The notes beneath the pieces were generated by a model. It was not told the DNA's origin. It saw only the letters and a list, made by a program, of their open reading frames with translations, and ran no database searches. 64,000 bases of DNA from Paenibacillus polymyxa (GTDB taxonomy: Bacteria; Bacillota; Bacilli; Paenibacillales; Paenibacillaceae), in assembly GCF_001719045.1 (NCBI RefSeq), contig NZ_CP015423.1, positions 1,240,001 through 1,304,000 of the forward strand. Direction: 5' to 3'. Numbering within the stretch: position 1 is the first letter of the stretch; the number at the start of each line of letters is the position of its first letter. This document shows, piece by piece, positions 43,460-52,567 of the stretch. Both the position numbers and the translations under genes were made by a program.

Positions 43460-45220
43460 TTAGTTCAAACATTCAGCAAGCTCCGTAAAAATCACTCCAA
43501 GCGCATAAGCCCCCGCGTCTGGATAACCAAGGCTTCTCTCTCCTACCGTTCCGGCACGGCCCATGCGCGCCACGATGTCTTCCGTCTTTTTGGCCCCTGA
43601 TACAGCGGCTTGAGCACCTCTTACAAAGGCTGTCTTCACGTCAAAATCTAATTTCGCGCTCTCCGCCCAGCTATCCGCACATGGCACTAATGCATCTATA
43701 AGCGTTTTATCGCCAACGGCGGCTCCTCTGCCAAAAGAACGTTCGCCTGTCGATTGTATGCCTTGCACCGCAGCCTGCATCATATTTGCGAATTCAGAAA
43801 CGGTGAGTTCGGTGAGTTCGCCCGCAGATCGTGCCGCTGCGCGAAATGCTGAGCCCCAGATCGGACCCGAAGCCCCACCGCAGTACTCCATGATGACGAG
43901 CGAGCATGAATGAAGAAAGGCTCCCATCGTCAAAGAATCTTGATTCAGGATGTCTCTCCATTCCCGTTTCAGCTGACGAAATCCCTTAGCAACGCTCATT
44001 CCAAAGTCGCCGTCACCTGCATGAGAGTCAAGATCGCAGAAAGATACCTCATTCTTGATGATAACCTCACTCATCTTATCGACTAGGTAGATAAGATTGT
44101 TCAACGTAACTTTGTTGTTCTCAATAACCGCGAAGGCAGGGTCCGTTTCTACCCTAAAGGATACTTGCCGATTTTCGTCTACTACAGTTGAAATATCCGT
44201 GAATACGACATGATCAACAGGTCCAGCCACCTTGAACGCAGGTGCGTTGCTTTCATAGGAGAGGAGCGTTTTCAGTTCGTTGTCCAGCTTCATGATGGAA
44301 ACCGAGATACCTGCCATATCGATACTCGTCATATAATTGTTGACAAAAGTGCGATCGATCGTGATCCCCTTCGCTGCTAGTTCGCGAGTGACCGAATGGT
44401 TGAAAAGGTACAGTTCTTGCAGAGGCGTACCGCCGAAACCATTGATCAACAGGGCGATTTCTCCGCTGAAGCCAGTTTCGATCTGCATGTCTCGAAGGAG
44501 ATCGGTTACCATTCTGCCTGCCAGCGTATCCGCATCCGTCAGCTTCTCGCGGCTGGTCCCAGGCTCGCCGTGAATGCCGACGCCGTACTCGATTTCATCA
44601 TGCCCGAGCTCTAATGTTGGCGTGCCCTTCGCCGGCACGGTACACGAAGTCAATGCGAATCCGATACTGCGTACATTCGCAGCGGCTTTCTCGGCCACTG
44701 CTTTAACTTCCGCCAGACTCCGGCCCTCTTCCGCCGCTGCACCCGCGATCTTATGGACAAGTACCGTTCCTGCCACCCCGCGCCGTCCGACTGTATATAG
44801 GCTGTCTTCTACAGCGATGTCGTCTTCAACCTTTACATAGTCCACTTCCAGACCGTCTTCAGTGGCCAAATGGGCGGCGTTTCTAAAGTTCATAATATCG
44901 CCGCTGTAATTTTTAATAATCAGCAGCGCACCTTTTTTCCCAGTTGTCGCTCGGATGGCCTGATATACTTGAATCTGTGAGGGAGAGGCGAAGACATCAC
45001 CGCAGACCGCGGCATCGAGCATCCCTTTGCCAACGAAGCCGGCATGGGCGGGCTCATGCCCGCTGCCACCGCCGCTGATGAGCGTTACTTTCTCCGCGTT
45101 CAATTCCTTTTTCTTGAGCACTTTGTATTTTGGCAGAAATTCCAATTCGGGATGCGCAAGCGCAATACCACTGCACATCTCAAGGACCAAATTTTCCGCA
45201 CGGTTGATGATCTTTTTCAT
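43460..45220 (-). CDS. dhaK: Dihydroxyacetone kinase, ATP-dependent single-chain (DhaK-DhaL)
   Basis: 586 residues. The DhaK part (about 1-330) has the GGGSGHEPAHAGFVGKGML pocket and the covalent substrate His217 in GVGIHGEPG. The DhaL part (about 370-586) binds ATP, with DSHAGDGDFGMS and GGASGPIWG. It phosphorylates dihydroxyacetone to DHAP in glycerol use. It starts 1 nt after the glycerol dehydrogenase stop, with GGAGG inside the end of that gene, so translation is coupled. Fusion of K and L domains with ATP as donor is the usual single-chain form, not the PTS-linked type. Confidence 0.92.
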   Translation of the reverse strand: MKKIINRAENLVLEMCSGIALAHPELEFLPKYKVLKKKELNAEKVTLISGGGSGHEPAHAGFVGKGMLDAAVCGDVFASPSQIQVYQAIRATTGKKGALLIIKNYSGDIMNFRNAAHLATEDGLEVDYVKVEDDIAVEDSLYTVGRRGVAGTVLVHKIAGAAAEEGRSLAEVKAVAEKAAANVRSIGFALTSCTVPAKGTPTLELGHDEIEYGVGIHGEPGTSREKLTDADTLAGRMVTDLLRDMQIETGFSGEIALLINGFGGTPLQELYLFNHSVTRELAAKGITIDRTFVNNYMTSIDMAGISVSIMKLDNELKTLLSYESNAPAFKVAGPVDHVVFTDISTVVDENRQVSFRVETDPAFAVIENNKVTLNNLIYLVDKMSEVIIKNEVSFCDLDSHAGDGDFGMSVAKGFRQLKREWRDILNQDSLTMGAFLHSCSLVIMEYCGGASGPIWGSAFRAAARSAGELTELTVSEFANMMQAAVQGIQSTGERSFGRGAAVGDKTLIDALVPCADSWAESAKLDFDVKTAFVRGAQAAVSGAKKTEDIVARMGRAGTVGERSLGYPDAGAYALGVIFTELAECLN

Positions 45221-45221
45221 G

Positions 45222-46355
45222 CTACTTTACCTCCGCTTTGTACTGGCTCCCGATACGGTCGGCCGCAGCGATTGCCGCTGCAACCTGCTCCACTGTGACC
45301 GGAAACGGCATGGAATGAATCGATTCCTCCAGAATGCAAGCCTTTGCAGCTACTTCCATGAGTTCTTCCTGGCTGATATGGTCGACGCCAATATCAGCCA
45401 AGCAGACTGGTAAACCGACGGCTAAACAGAAATCAAGTACCTGATGCAATTCTTCCGTCGGTGCATTTTCGAGCACCAGCTGTGCGATCGTGCCGAATGC
45501 AACTTTCTCTCCATGATAATAATGATGTGTGCCTTCCAAAATCGTGAGTCCATCATGAATCGCATGGGCCGCCGCAAGTCCGCCGCTTTCGAAGCCGAGG
45601 CCTGAGAGTAAAATATTAGTTTCAATGATATTTTCGAGTGCTTGCGTAACTTGGTTTTCATCACATGCCGCTTTTGCTTTGGCACCGTCTTTCAACAGCA
45701 TTTCATAGCATAGCGTTGCAAGTGCAATCGCCGCATTCGTACCTACTGCTGGCGCACACTGTCCTTCGCGTACTCCGTTAGGCAGTCCGGCATTGACCCT
45801 GGAGTAAGAACGGGAAGTCGCACGGGCTTCAAAGTAAGTTGACAGTGCATCACCCATGCCAGATACAAGGAATCGGGTTGGTGCATTAGCGATAACGGTG
45901 GTGTCGACTAATACGACACTCGGACTTTGCTTAAAATAAGCGTAATCGTCAAAAGCGCCTTCTGGGGTGTAAAGAACGGCCGAGTGACTTGTCGGTGCAT
46001 CCGTCGCAGCAATCGTCGGACAGATGATTAGCGCTTCCCCTTGAGCCACGCATTTCGCCGCGTCGATCGCTTTCCCACCGCCGAGACCTACGATACAATC
46101 ACATCCATTCGCAGTAGCAATTTCCTGAAGTCTAGACACTTCCTGTCTAGAACACTCACCCATAAAACCGCTTTCAATAAAGGTTACGTTATATTTACCC
46201 AAAGTGGAATCAAGCTTATCTTTTACCCGCGCCACATCATCAGGATGCGCAATCAATAAAGCGGATTTGCCGAAAGTGCTCACATAGTAACCCAAATTCA
46301 ACAATTCGTTTTCACCTTGTACATATTTGCTTGGGCTGATAAAAGCTTTTCTCAT
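45222..46355 (-). CDS. gldA: Glycerol dehydrogenase, NAD-dependent
   Basis: 377 residues, iron-containing-type alcohol dehydrogenase fold of GldA: IVGLGGGKAIDAAK (NAD site), PTIAATDAPTSHSAVLYTPEGAF, GMGDALSTYFEA, with zinc ligands expected from the Asp of GMGDAL and the His in AAAHAIHDGL and GEKVAFG contexts. It oxidises glycerol to dihydroxyacetone, which the next gene phosphorylates. AGGAGGAAT precedes the ATG. Confidence 0.92.
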   Translation of the reverse strand: MRKAFISPSKYVQGENELLNLGYYVSTFGKSALLIAHPDDVARVKDKLDSTLGKYNVTFIESGFMGECSRQEVSRLQEIATANGCDCIVGLGGGKAIDAAKCVAQGEALIICPTIAATDAPTSHSAVLYTPEGAFDDYAYFKQSPSVVLVDTTVIANAPTRFLVSGMGDALSTYFEARATSRSYSRVNAGLPNGVREGQCAPAVGTNAAIALATLCYEMLLKDGAKAKAACDENQVTQALENIIETNILLSGLGFESGGLAAAHAIHDGLTILEGTHHYYHGEKVAFGTIAQLVLENAPTEELHQVLDFCLAVGLPVCLADIGVDHISQEELMEVAAKACILEESIHSMPFPVTVEQVAAAIAAADRIGSQYKAEVK

Positions 46356-46413
46356 CTATAATTCCTCCTTATGATTGTGTTGGCTTCGTTCTGATTAAAA
46401 CTATAACCGAACC

Positions 46414-46428
46414 ATGTAAACTTTACAT
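46414..46428. promoter_or_regulatory. Perfect palindrome in the gldA/PocR-AraC divergent promoter
   Basis: ATGTAAACTTTACAT is a 7-1-7 perfect palindrome, 59 bp before gldA and 108 bp before the regulator. It is an operator candidate for the divergent regulator or a degenerate cre. Confidence 0.45.
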
Positions 46429-46535
46429 TGGAGGAATCAAGGAATATATTATAATTTACAATCGTATTTTTTTGCACTGAAGATCACGAATTGTACTTTT
46501 TTGTTATTGATTACAAGATAATTTACCATTAAGGG

Positions 46536-47576
46536 ATGAGAATCTTGATACGTGAACATTTGAGCATCCAGAAAATCTTTGATTTGAAAAAGTGGGAGCA
46601 GTTGCAGGATTCATTAGCATCCGTTACCAAATTAGCCATTCTCACCGTCGATTATAAAGGGAATCCCGTAACTAGCCACAGCCAATGCCAATCGTTCTGC
46701 AAAAAGGTTCGCCATGATGAGAATCTCCTTCCTTACTGCCAAAAATGTGACTCTCGTGGTGGACTTGAAGCGGTGCGTTCCAACAAACCTTATATTTATC
46801 TCTGTCATTATGACATCGTCGACATCGCGGTACCGATCATTATCGACGATAAGTACATCGGCGCCGTCATGGCAGGTCAGGTACGTTTAGCCGATCCTTC
46901 GAGCGCCTTACAGCTCGAGCAAATCCTCACCTCAAAAAATGAAAAACTGTACAGTTCCAAATGGGAAGAACTTAAGAACGACTACGCCGATCTGCCGTCC
47001 ATGACCTATCAGGAAATTCAGACGATCTCCAGCATGTTATCCTTATTGTGTAATTATATTGTTGAAGAAGCGATGAACAAAAATCTTCTCGCAGAAATGT
47101 TCGAGAAAGCGTCGGCCACACAGTCCACTCCGCAGTTGTCCGAGATCCTTCCTGGCTACTCGTTGGAGCATATCGAAAACCTTAAGAAAGAAATGAATAA
47201 TTTCTTAGCAGATGCCTATCTGAATTCCTCAGGAGATGTGGATATTTCGTGCGGAAATCCCGTACTAAGACCCGCCTTCGAATATATTTTTGAGCACAAG
47301 GGTGAAACTTTTTCTCTGAAAGCCATGGCTGACTTGTGCCACATTAGTCCAAGCTATTTTAGTCGGCTGTTTGCGAAAGAAACGGGGGAGAACTTTTCCA
47401 GCTATCTTTCCCGCCTGAAGATTAAATGGGCGAAGCAGTTGCTCGAAGCTACAGATATTCCGGTATCCCAGATCAGTAGCGAGCTCGGCTTCAATGAGCC
47501 GGGGTATTTCATCAAAATATTCAAAAAGTATGAAGGCACAACGCCCGCGGTGTACCGAAAGTATTACAAGGGATAA
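46536..47576 (+). CDS. PocR-domain AraC-family regulator of glycerol/DHA genes
   Basis: 346 residues. An N-terminal PocR ligand-binding domain (about 10-175) with the Cys pattern CQSFCKKVR ... CQKCDSRGG, followed by a C-terminal AraC DNA-binding domain with two HTH motifs (LKAMADLCHISPSYFSRLF and VSQISSELGFNEPGYFIKIF). PocR domains respond to small hydroxylated compounds such as propanediol and DHA. Divergent position suggests it activates gldA-dhaK. The start is uncertain: ATG 46536 abuts AAGGG, while TTG 46545 is better spaced. Confidence 0.87.
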   Translation: MRILIREHLSIQKIFDLKKWEQLQDSLASVTKLAILTVDYKGNPVTSHSQCQSFCKKVRHDENLLPYCQKCDSRGGLEAVRSNKPYIYLCHYDIVDIAVPIIIDDKYIGAVMAGQVRLADPSSALQLEQILTSKNEKLYSSKWEELKNDYADLPSMTYQEIQTISSMLSLLCNYIVEEAMNKNLLAEMFEKASATQSTPQLSEILPGYSLEHIENLKKEMNNFLADAYLNSSGDVDISCGNPVLRPAFEYIFEHKGETFSLKAMADLCHISPSYFSRLFAKETGENFSSYLSRLKIKWAKQLLEATDIPVSQISSELGFNEPGYFIKIFKKYEGTTPAVYRKYYKG

Positions 47577-48221
47577 AAAACGAAAAACAGATGATTCACG
47601 GATCTATCGTCACCATGCTCATCTGTTCATATTGTTCTGCTCAAGTTACGTATCCATGTCGTGCTTCTCAGGCTGCCTGAGATTGTGATTTGCGTTATAT
47701 TTACTGAATCTGCACTGCTTAATCCCTTCATCCCCGCTCATTTTGAGGTGCATTGTGCACATGGTTGGCGTCGGTAAACGTAGAAAAACAGATCAATCAT
47801 GGTGGTATCTGGATATTAATTAACATACCTTATGTAAGGCTATTGCGTTTAATAGAACTTTTTCCAGACATTCTGTACCTGCATCTTATTTCATGAAAAC
47901 TTCCTATAGGTAAAACAATTAATGTTGGTGAATCTAGGGTAAATCTATTTATTCGGCACTGAGTGGAGTCTATGTAATCAGCCACCGGGACTGAGAAACG
48001 AGCCAAAAAAGACCACATTTTAATCGGTTAGCTCATATAGTACAATTTGCATTTCAGCATTAGCCCCAGTGGAAATGTATAACCACCGCAATATTATTGC
48101 AATGAGGTCATCTGGCTGTTCCTCCTCTTTCAATTAATAGAACCAACGTTCATACAGGTTATGGAATTTTATTGCATACTAATTCCCGTTATACACTAAA
48201 TACAATCTGCAATCGGCCTAA
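47577..48221. other. Non-coding left margin of the accessory island
   Basis: No gene is supported. A 9-bp inverted repeat (AACAGATGA/TCATCTGTT) follows the regulator. From 47784 to 47961 lies a diverged copy of the sequence at 53493-53677; both begin near AAAAACAGRTCAATYATG and end ATTCGGCACTG. Confidence 0.45.
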
Positions 48222-48611
48222 CTACCAGCCTTCGTTCAGCACTTTGCTTAATTCCTCTATAGGCTTTGCAATAGCTTCTGGAAGCATAACCACCTTTCCT
48301 AAAAGAATCCTCGCCTCATCTTGAGCTTTCCGTCCTTGAGAGGCGCACTTTCCAGCTTGTCCCTGCCCGCAGAACCATGTAACGGACCGTCTTTCCCATC
48401 CCCACATTCTTAGTTAGAATCGTCGTGATGCCTTTTTTGCTATCTGGGGCATTCATATCCATTCTCATAGTCTATTTAACATGTCTGTTTCAGTGTTGTT
48501 CTTCACACCGTCGTAGCAACCGCCTAATCTGCCTTTAATCGCTTCATACTCTGTTTGGGCTTGAGCGATTAACCCCAATGTTTCCTTTACTCCCAGTACC
48601 TAATTTGTCAT
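48222..48611 (-). pseudogene. Decayed pair of small overlapping genes
   Basis: Reverse strand. First, an ORF from ATG 48611 (good AAAGGAAA site) to TGA 48465 reads MTN-stop-VLGVKETLGLIAQAQ ... LNRL, so it has one in-frame TAG at codon 4. Its stop overlaps the ATG (48468) of a second ORF, MRMDMNAPDSKKGITTILTK, which then shifts frame near 48370 into ARILLGKVVMLPEAIAKPI ... LNEGW ending at 48222. The overlapping ATGA and coherent protein-like sequence suggest a once-functional two-gene unit. Families not recognised. Confidence 0.45.
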
Positions 48612-48634
48612 TTTCCTTTTGTGATTTAACATGC

Positions 48635-48680
48635 AAAAAAGACTCATTCCTCTCCTTTGTTCAAGTTGGAATAAGCCTTT
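48635..48680 (-). terminator. Hairpin before the decayed gene pair
   Basis: GGCTTATTCC pairs with GGAATGAGTC (some G-T pairs), then TTTTTT on the reverse strand. It may end the 48945-50207 transcript. The remaining spacer 48681-48944 holds nothing recognised. Confidence 0.55.
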
Positions 48681-48944
48681 AAAAGTTATCAAGCCTATTT
48701 GTCAGGTTTTTAAGTGATTGTTTTATTGTATATATTGGATAAACTTATCCCGTCAGTTTTTTAGGATATTAAAATATTTAGCAGAATCAAGTAAAGAAGC
48801 TGACACCCGTTAAGTAACCACGGCTAGCTTATTGCCTAAGGGCTATTTCTTAATGTCAGCAAAGTGAGGTCTTGACCATTTTCCACGAGGATTTTTATTA
48901 TATTACATATTATCATTTAATTCACACTAAAAAGTTAATACGTA

Positions 48945-50207
48945 TTATAATTTTCTTTTAAATACATTATTCATTTTATTTGCTAACTCAATAATCATCT
49001 CTCGTTTTGCTATCTTGTTAATCCATTGAATGGGAATTTGCTGAATTCCATAATATATACCAGCCAAACCACCAGTTACCGCAGCAGTAGTATCAGTGTC
49101 ATTACCTAAATTCACAGCCTTTAATACAGCGCTTTTATAATCATTTGTTGTTAACAAACACCAAAAACTTGCTTCTAATGTGTCAATAACATACCCTGAG
49201 GAATTTATTTCTTCTTCATTAAGTTCCATTAAGTTTTCTATAAGTATCCTTTTAAAAAATTCAAGTTCAAGGGAAAAGGATTCTTTCCTGCAAAAGAAAT
49301 TCAAAATGTTGTTCCTCATAATATTAAAAGCTTCTTGAAGGGAGAGCCCTTTTAAAAATAATAAAGCATATTCAACATATATTGAGCATGCTAAAATTGA
49401 TCTAGGATGAGCATGTGTAATCTTCGATACATCATGAATAACTTGATACTTATATTCTTCATCCTCAACATGTTGTAAATAAAAAGATAGCGGGAGAATT
49501 CTCATTAATGATCCATTACCGTTATCATTAATTTGTTTACCACCAGTGTCTGAAGGATGTCTACCTTCAATTAAATTTTTTATAGATTCTGATGTAGTTC
49601 TTCCAATATCAAACACTTCACCATGCGGAGTCCAATATGATTGTTCATACCATTTTTTCATTTTATCAGCAATATCAGTAATATAATAACCATTACATAG
49701 ACTATCTCCTAGGCAGAAAGTCAAAGAGCTATCATCAGACCAAGTTCCTGCTGGTTGTTCATGAGTACCGTAACTAATCATATCCAAAATAGGATGTTTT
49801 TTCAAACTTGCTCTTGAACTAAACTCAACCGGTAGTCCTTCTGCCTTACGGGTGGAACAGGTGTTATGACTCGCTTTACGTAAATACTCCGCCAGTTCAT
49901 CCACCCCCACCATCAATGCCTGATGTGGTGCAGGATACTTCTCCCAGAAGGCGAGTGCGGCTTTCCCGTCAATATCACAGAAGAACTTCTTGTAGGACGG
50001 ATAGTGATAGCTTAATTGTTGGTGCATTTGATTCTTCAAGCCACTGGCATGTTTGACGATGGAATTACGTCTTGCTACCAGTTGACCTAATGTCCAGTAC
50101 AAGTCTTGCGGATTCGCATCCGGCAATTCATCAAGCCTTGCAAGCAATACCTTGGCGATGCAGAACGCATCCCAACTGTCGCTTTTTTGCGTAGTCGCAT
50201 GGCTCAT
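48945..50207 (-). pseudogene. Chimera: IS110 transposase fragment fused in frame to an ADP-ribosylglycohydrolase remnant
   Basis: 420 codons. Residues 1 to about 123 (SDSWDAFCIAKVLLARLDELP ... STRKAE) are the middle of an IS110-type transposase. From GLPVEFSSR (about 124, nt 49838) to the end it is a DraG/Tri1-type ADP-ribosylglycohydrolase with WSDDSSLTFCL and GNDTDTTAAVTGGLAG metal-binding motifs. The normal DraG N-terminus (GALLGLAIGDALG type) is missing, replaced by transposase sequence at exactly that point. The transposase C-terminal catalytic Ser domain is also gone. Loss of the first DraG metal/fold segment suggests it is inactive, but both later motifs are intact. The DraG part is AT-rich compared with the IS part. 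Confidence 0.75.
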
Positions 50208-50501
50208 TCATTCGCTGTAAGACAAGGCGGAATTGACCTCCTTGACGATTTGCTTCTTCTCGACAAGGTGAACAGCTAATGCTCTGCCGTTACCGCCTGT
50301 ATCTTCCAACCCATAAACAGGGTTCAAGCCTTTTGCCGTATGCTTCTTGACGAACTTCATCAGGTCATCAAAGGCAGACGGTTTGTTTTCAATCTGGATT
50401 TCACCAAGTCGTTCGTTCCAACAGTTAATGATAACGGCGGTATGGTGGGCTTTATGTAAATCCAGACCGACATAGATGTGATACTGCTTGTAATGGCTCA
50501 A
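49839..50501 (-). mobile_element. IS110-family insertion sequence remnant
   Basis: Reverse strand: ATG 50501 MSHYKQYHIYVGLDLHKAHH ... VYGLEDTGGNGRALAVHLV, the N-terminal RuvC-like DEDD domain of IS110 transposases. It runs to SYSE then TGA at 50210-50208, and continues in the same frame as MSHATTQKSDSW. A single Arg (CGA) to stop (TGA) change explains the break. The element is truncated where it joins the DraG sequence at about 49838. Confidence 0.8.
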
Positions 50502-50631
50502 AAGACTTCACCTCTAGATTACGGATTCTGTGACGTAGGTAAAGAATAGGGGCAACCTCAGTTCAAGCGTTAACCGTAACGGTTCGCAATGGGACGCAAG
50601 CCTCTCTACTCCTTGCCTTGGAAGTCACAAG

Positions 50632-50874
50632 TTATTTCAGTTCAAAAGCCAGAAATGCTTTTGCCAATTTCAAATGTAAAAGTTCCAGACGCAACGTTTC
50701 TTCCAATTGATGAACAGCTAGCAATACTTCTTCTGCTGTCAGCTTGTCAAAAATTTCGCGATATCGGTAGATATGGTCAACTATCGCATGTTGGCATTGT
50801 TCCAACGTTTCGAGCTTCTTGTAATAGCTGTCTTCCTGTTCGACGTAGCCATTGTAGGTTTCCATCTTCTCCAT
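50632..50874 (-). CDS. Small helical hypothetical protein after the recombinase
   Basis: 80 residues, mostly helical and coiled-coil-like (MEKMETYNGYVEQEDSYYKKLETLEQ ...). It starts 11 nt after the recombinase stop, so probably cotranscribed, and its content resembles the coiled-coil tail of longer serine recombinases. It may be a detached accessory or C-terminal piece. Not otherwise recognised. Confidence 0.5.
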   Translation of the reverse strand: MEKMETYNGYVEQEDSYYKKLETLEQCQHAIVDHIYRYREIFDKLTAEEVLLAVHQLEETLRLELLHLKLAKAFLAFELK

Positions 50875-50885
50875 GCCGCCACCGC

Positions 50886-51665
50886 CTATATAATGGCTTG
50901 ATGAAGCCCATTGGCTTCAATGCCACCATAGAGATAAGTACCTTCGTACAACGGGCGGCGATCAAGGATACGTTTAATCTGTACCTTTGTAAACTTCTTG
51001 CCCTGTTGAGTTGTAAAGCCATCATCGTTCATCTGATACGCTAATTCCGACAATGACCAGTCGGGGAATAATTCCTTGAGTTCAAATACTCGCTGTACAG
51101 CGGCGACTTCATCCAAATTAATTTCGATTGCCTTCTGACCTTTCTTCGCCTTGTATCCAAATGCCGCCCGACCACCCGCATAACCACCTTGCTGTGCTTT
51201 CTTGTTACGCCCTCGACTTAACTTCATCGAGATTTCAAGCCGTTGGTATGCGTCAAGCAGTTCCATAAGCCCATTAATCAGGAAGTCTGACGGGTCTTTC
51301 TTGTAAATGCTGTAGGTCGGCTGTTCGATGCTTCTTACGTCTACGCCGTATTTCTTGAACTCCCGATGAACAAGCACCTTCACAATGTCAGACCGCCAGA
51401 GACGGCTTGTATTCAGTACGACAACTGCATCCACATCTTGGACGGCAATTGCGGTTAACAGGCTCTGAAAGCCCATTCTGTCCACCTCAAGGGCTTCTTC
51501 GTCTATCTTCGCACCACTGATTCCTTCGTCCGTGAAGATGTGAAGCAAGTTCCATCCTCGTTCTTGGCAGTACGAACAGATTTCGTCTTGTTGGTACGAT
51601 AAACTGTATCCGTCTTTGGCTTGTCCTTGTGTCGATACTAGGACATATCCGATGACATTCATCAT
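50886..51665 (-). CDS. Serine recombinase (resolvase/invertase plus recombinase domain)
   Basis: 259 residues. An N-terminal resolvase domain (about 3-150) with the catalytic Ser in YVLVSTQGQAKDGYSL and Arg residues in NTSRLWRSD; then a recombinase domain (about 165-255, GGYAGGRAAFGYKAKKG, GTYLYGGIEANG). It should cut and rejoin element ends. Odd: the conserved YxRVS Arg is Leu here (CTA codon), which in resolvases is an active-site residue. It ends without a zinc-ribbon or coiled-coil tail. GGAGG lies 5-8 nt before two adjacent ATGs. Confidence 0.83.
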   Translation of the reverse strand: MMNVIGYVLVSTQGQAKDGYSLSYQQDEICSYCQERGWNLLHIFTDEGISGAKIDEEALEVDRMGFQSLLTAIAVQDVDAVVVLNTSRLWRSDIVKVLVHREFKKYGVDVRSIEQPTYSIYKKDPSDFLINGLMELLDAYQRLEISMKLSRGRNKKAQQGGYAGGRAAFGYKAKKGQKAIEINLDEVAAVQRVFELKELFPDWSLSELAYQMNDDGFTTQQGKKFTKVQIKRILDRRPLYEGTYLYGGIEANGLHQAII

Positions 51666-51704
51666 GTTTCCTCCCCCACCGTTACGATAATCAGAATTAA
51701 CGTT

Positions 51705-51827
51705 ACGCTTTAAGGTTTAAACCCTTAAGAGTATTATATCTGCCTCCAATATACCACTCTTAAGCGTATAGTACAATGTGTTTCTGACCATACTGTGCTA
51801 TACTTAGTGTATTTACGCTTAAAGGTA
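51705..51827. promoter_or_regulatory. Four operator-like sites between recombinase and XRE regulator
   Basis: Related 10-14 bp sites: TACGCTTTAAGGTT (51705-51718), ACCCTTAAGAGTA (51721-51733), ACTCTTAAGCGTA (51756-51768) and TACGCTTAAAGGTA (51814-51827), all variants of CnCTTAAGnG. The last overlaps the region just after an extended -10 element (TGCTATACT, 51796-51804) of the XRE gene. This fits auto-repression and control of the divergent recombinase. Confidence 0.6.
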
Positions 51828-51838
51828 ATGGAGGAACT

Positions 51839-52048
51839 ATGAAAATTCGTATCCGGTTACGAGAGATACTAGCGGAACGCGGTATTTCACAACGACAATT
51901 TGCCCTTTCGATGGACATGAGGATTGCGACAATTAATCATCTCTGTTCCGATTCTGTAGACAGAGTTTATATCCGCACGTTGGAACAGATTTGTGAAGCA
52001 TTGGATATTACCGTTGACCAACTTATTGTCTCAGCAGAAGACGAGTAG
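51839..52048 (+). CDS. XRE-family (Cro/CI-like) repressor
   Basis: 69 residues, a single HTH_3 domain: LREILAERGISQRQFALSMDMRIATINHLC, then TLEQICEALDITVDQL. GGAGGAACT lies just upstream of the ATG. It is the presumed regulator of the island, binding the CTTAAG-type sites between itself and the recombinase. Confidence 0.87.
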   Translation: MKIRIRLREILAERGISQRQFALSMDMRIATINHLCSDSVDRVYIRTLEQICEALDITVDQLIVSAEDE

Positions 52049-52324
52049 GGTTGCATCAACCTCATATGCCTTCTATAAGGCTCGTAGAGCCATGCTACTA
52101 TTTTCGCCACCCACTTATTGTCAATGCATCAAAACGCCTGTAAAAGCTTCCTTTGCATTTTCAGAGCCATTGAGCGAGCCGTCCGACTGGGCGGAGCGGC
52201 GGCGGAACTCCATCTTTGACTCTTGAGTAAAGTATCTATAAAGAGTTATCCGCCGTCTTTACCCTCCGTCCAAAAATCAAGAAGCTCCCCCCGAAATCGC
52301 AGGCCGCCAACGGCGTGTCTGCTG

Positions 52325-52488
52325 TTTCTTTTTCAAGTGATTCTTAGCTTGATTCTTCTTGAATTGAATCTTATTTATGATTCTTATTAGTGAGACTATC
52401 GGACGGTTCACAACAGACTCTAAGTCTACGATTCAGACTCTCTGTCTAGCATTGCCGACTCTCTGTCGAAATCATAGACACAGAGTCT
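52325..52488. repeat. Iteron-like array and AT-rich direct repeats, candidate replication origin
   Basis: Four 13-bp near-palindromes AGACTCTNNGTCT-type at 52415 (AGACTCTAAGTCT), 52435, 52456 and 52476, spaced 20, 21 and 20 bp. Just left, GATTCTT/GAATCTT words recur several times in an AT-rich stretch (about 52330-52390). Iterons beside an AT-rich block next to a replication-type HTH gene is the layout of a plasmid or integrative-element origin. The rest of 52049-52567 shows no gene. Confidence 0.5.
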
Positions 52489-52567
52489 ATAGCCTTGATT
52501 TCTTGCCTTGAACCGACCGTGTGACGGCTATCTGGACAAAGAGTCCGCTGAAATAAGAGACTCTCCA

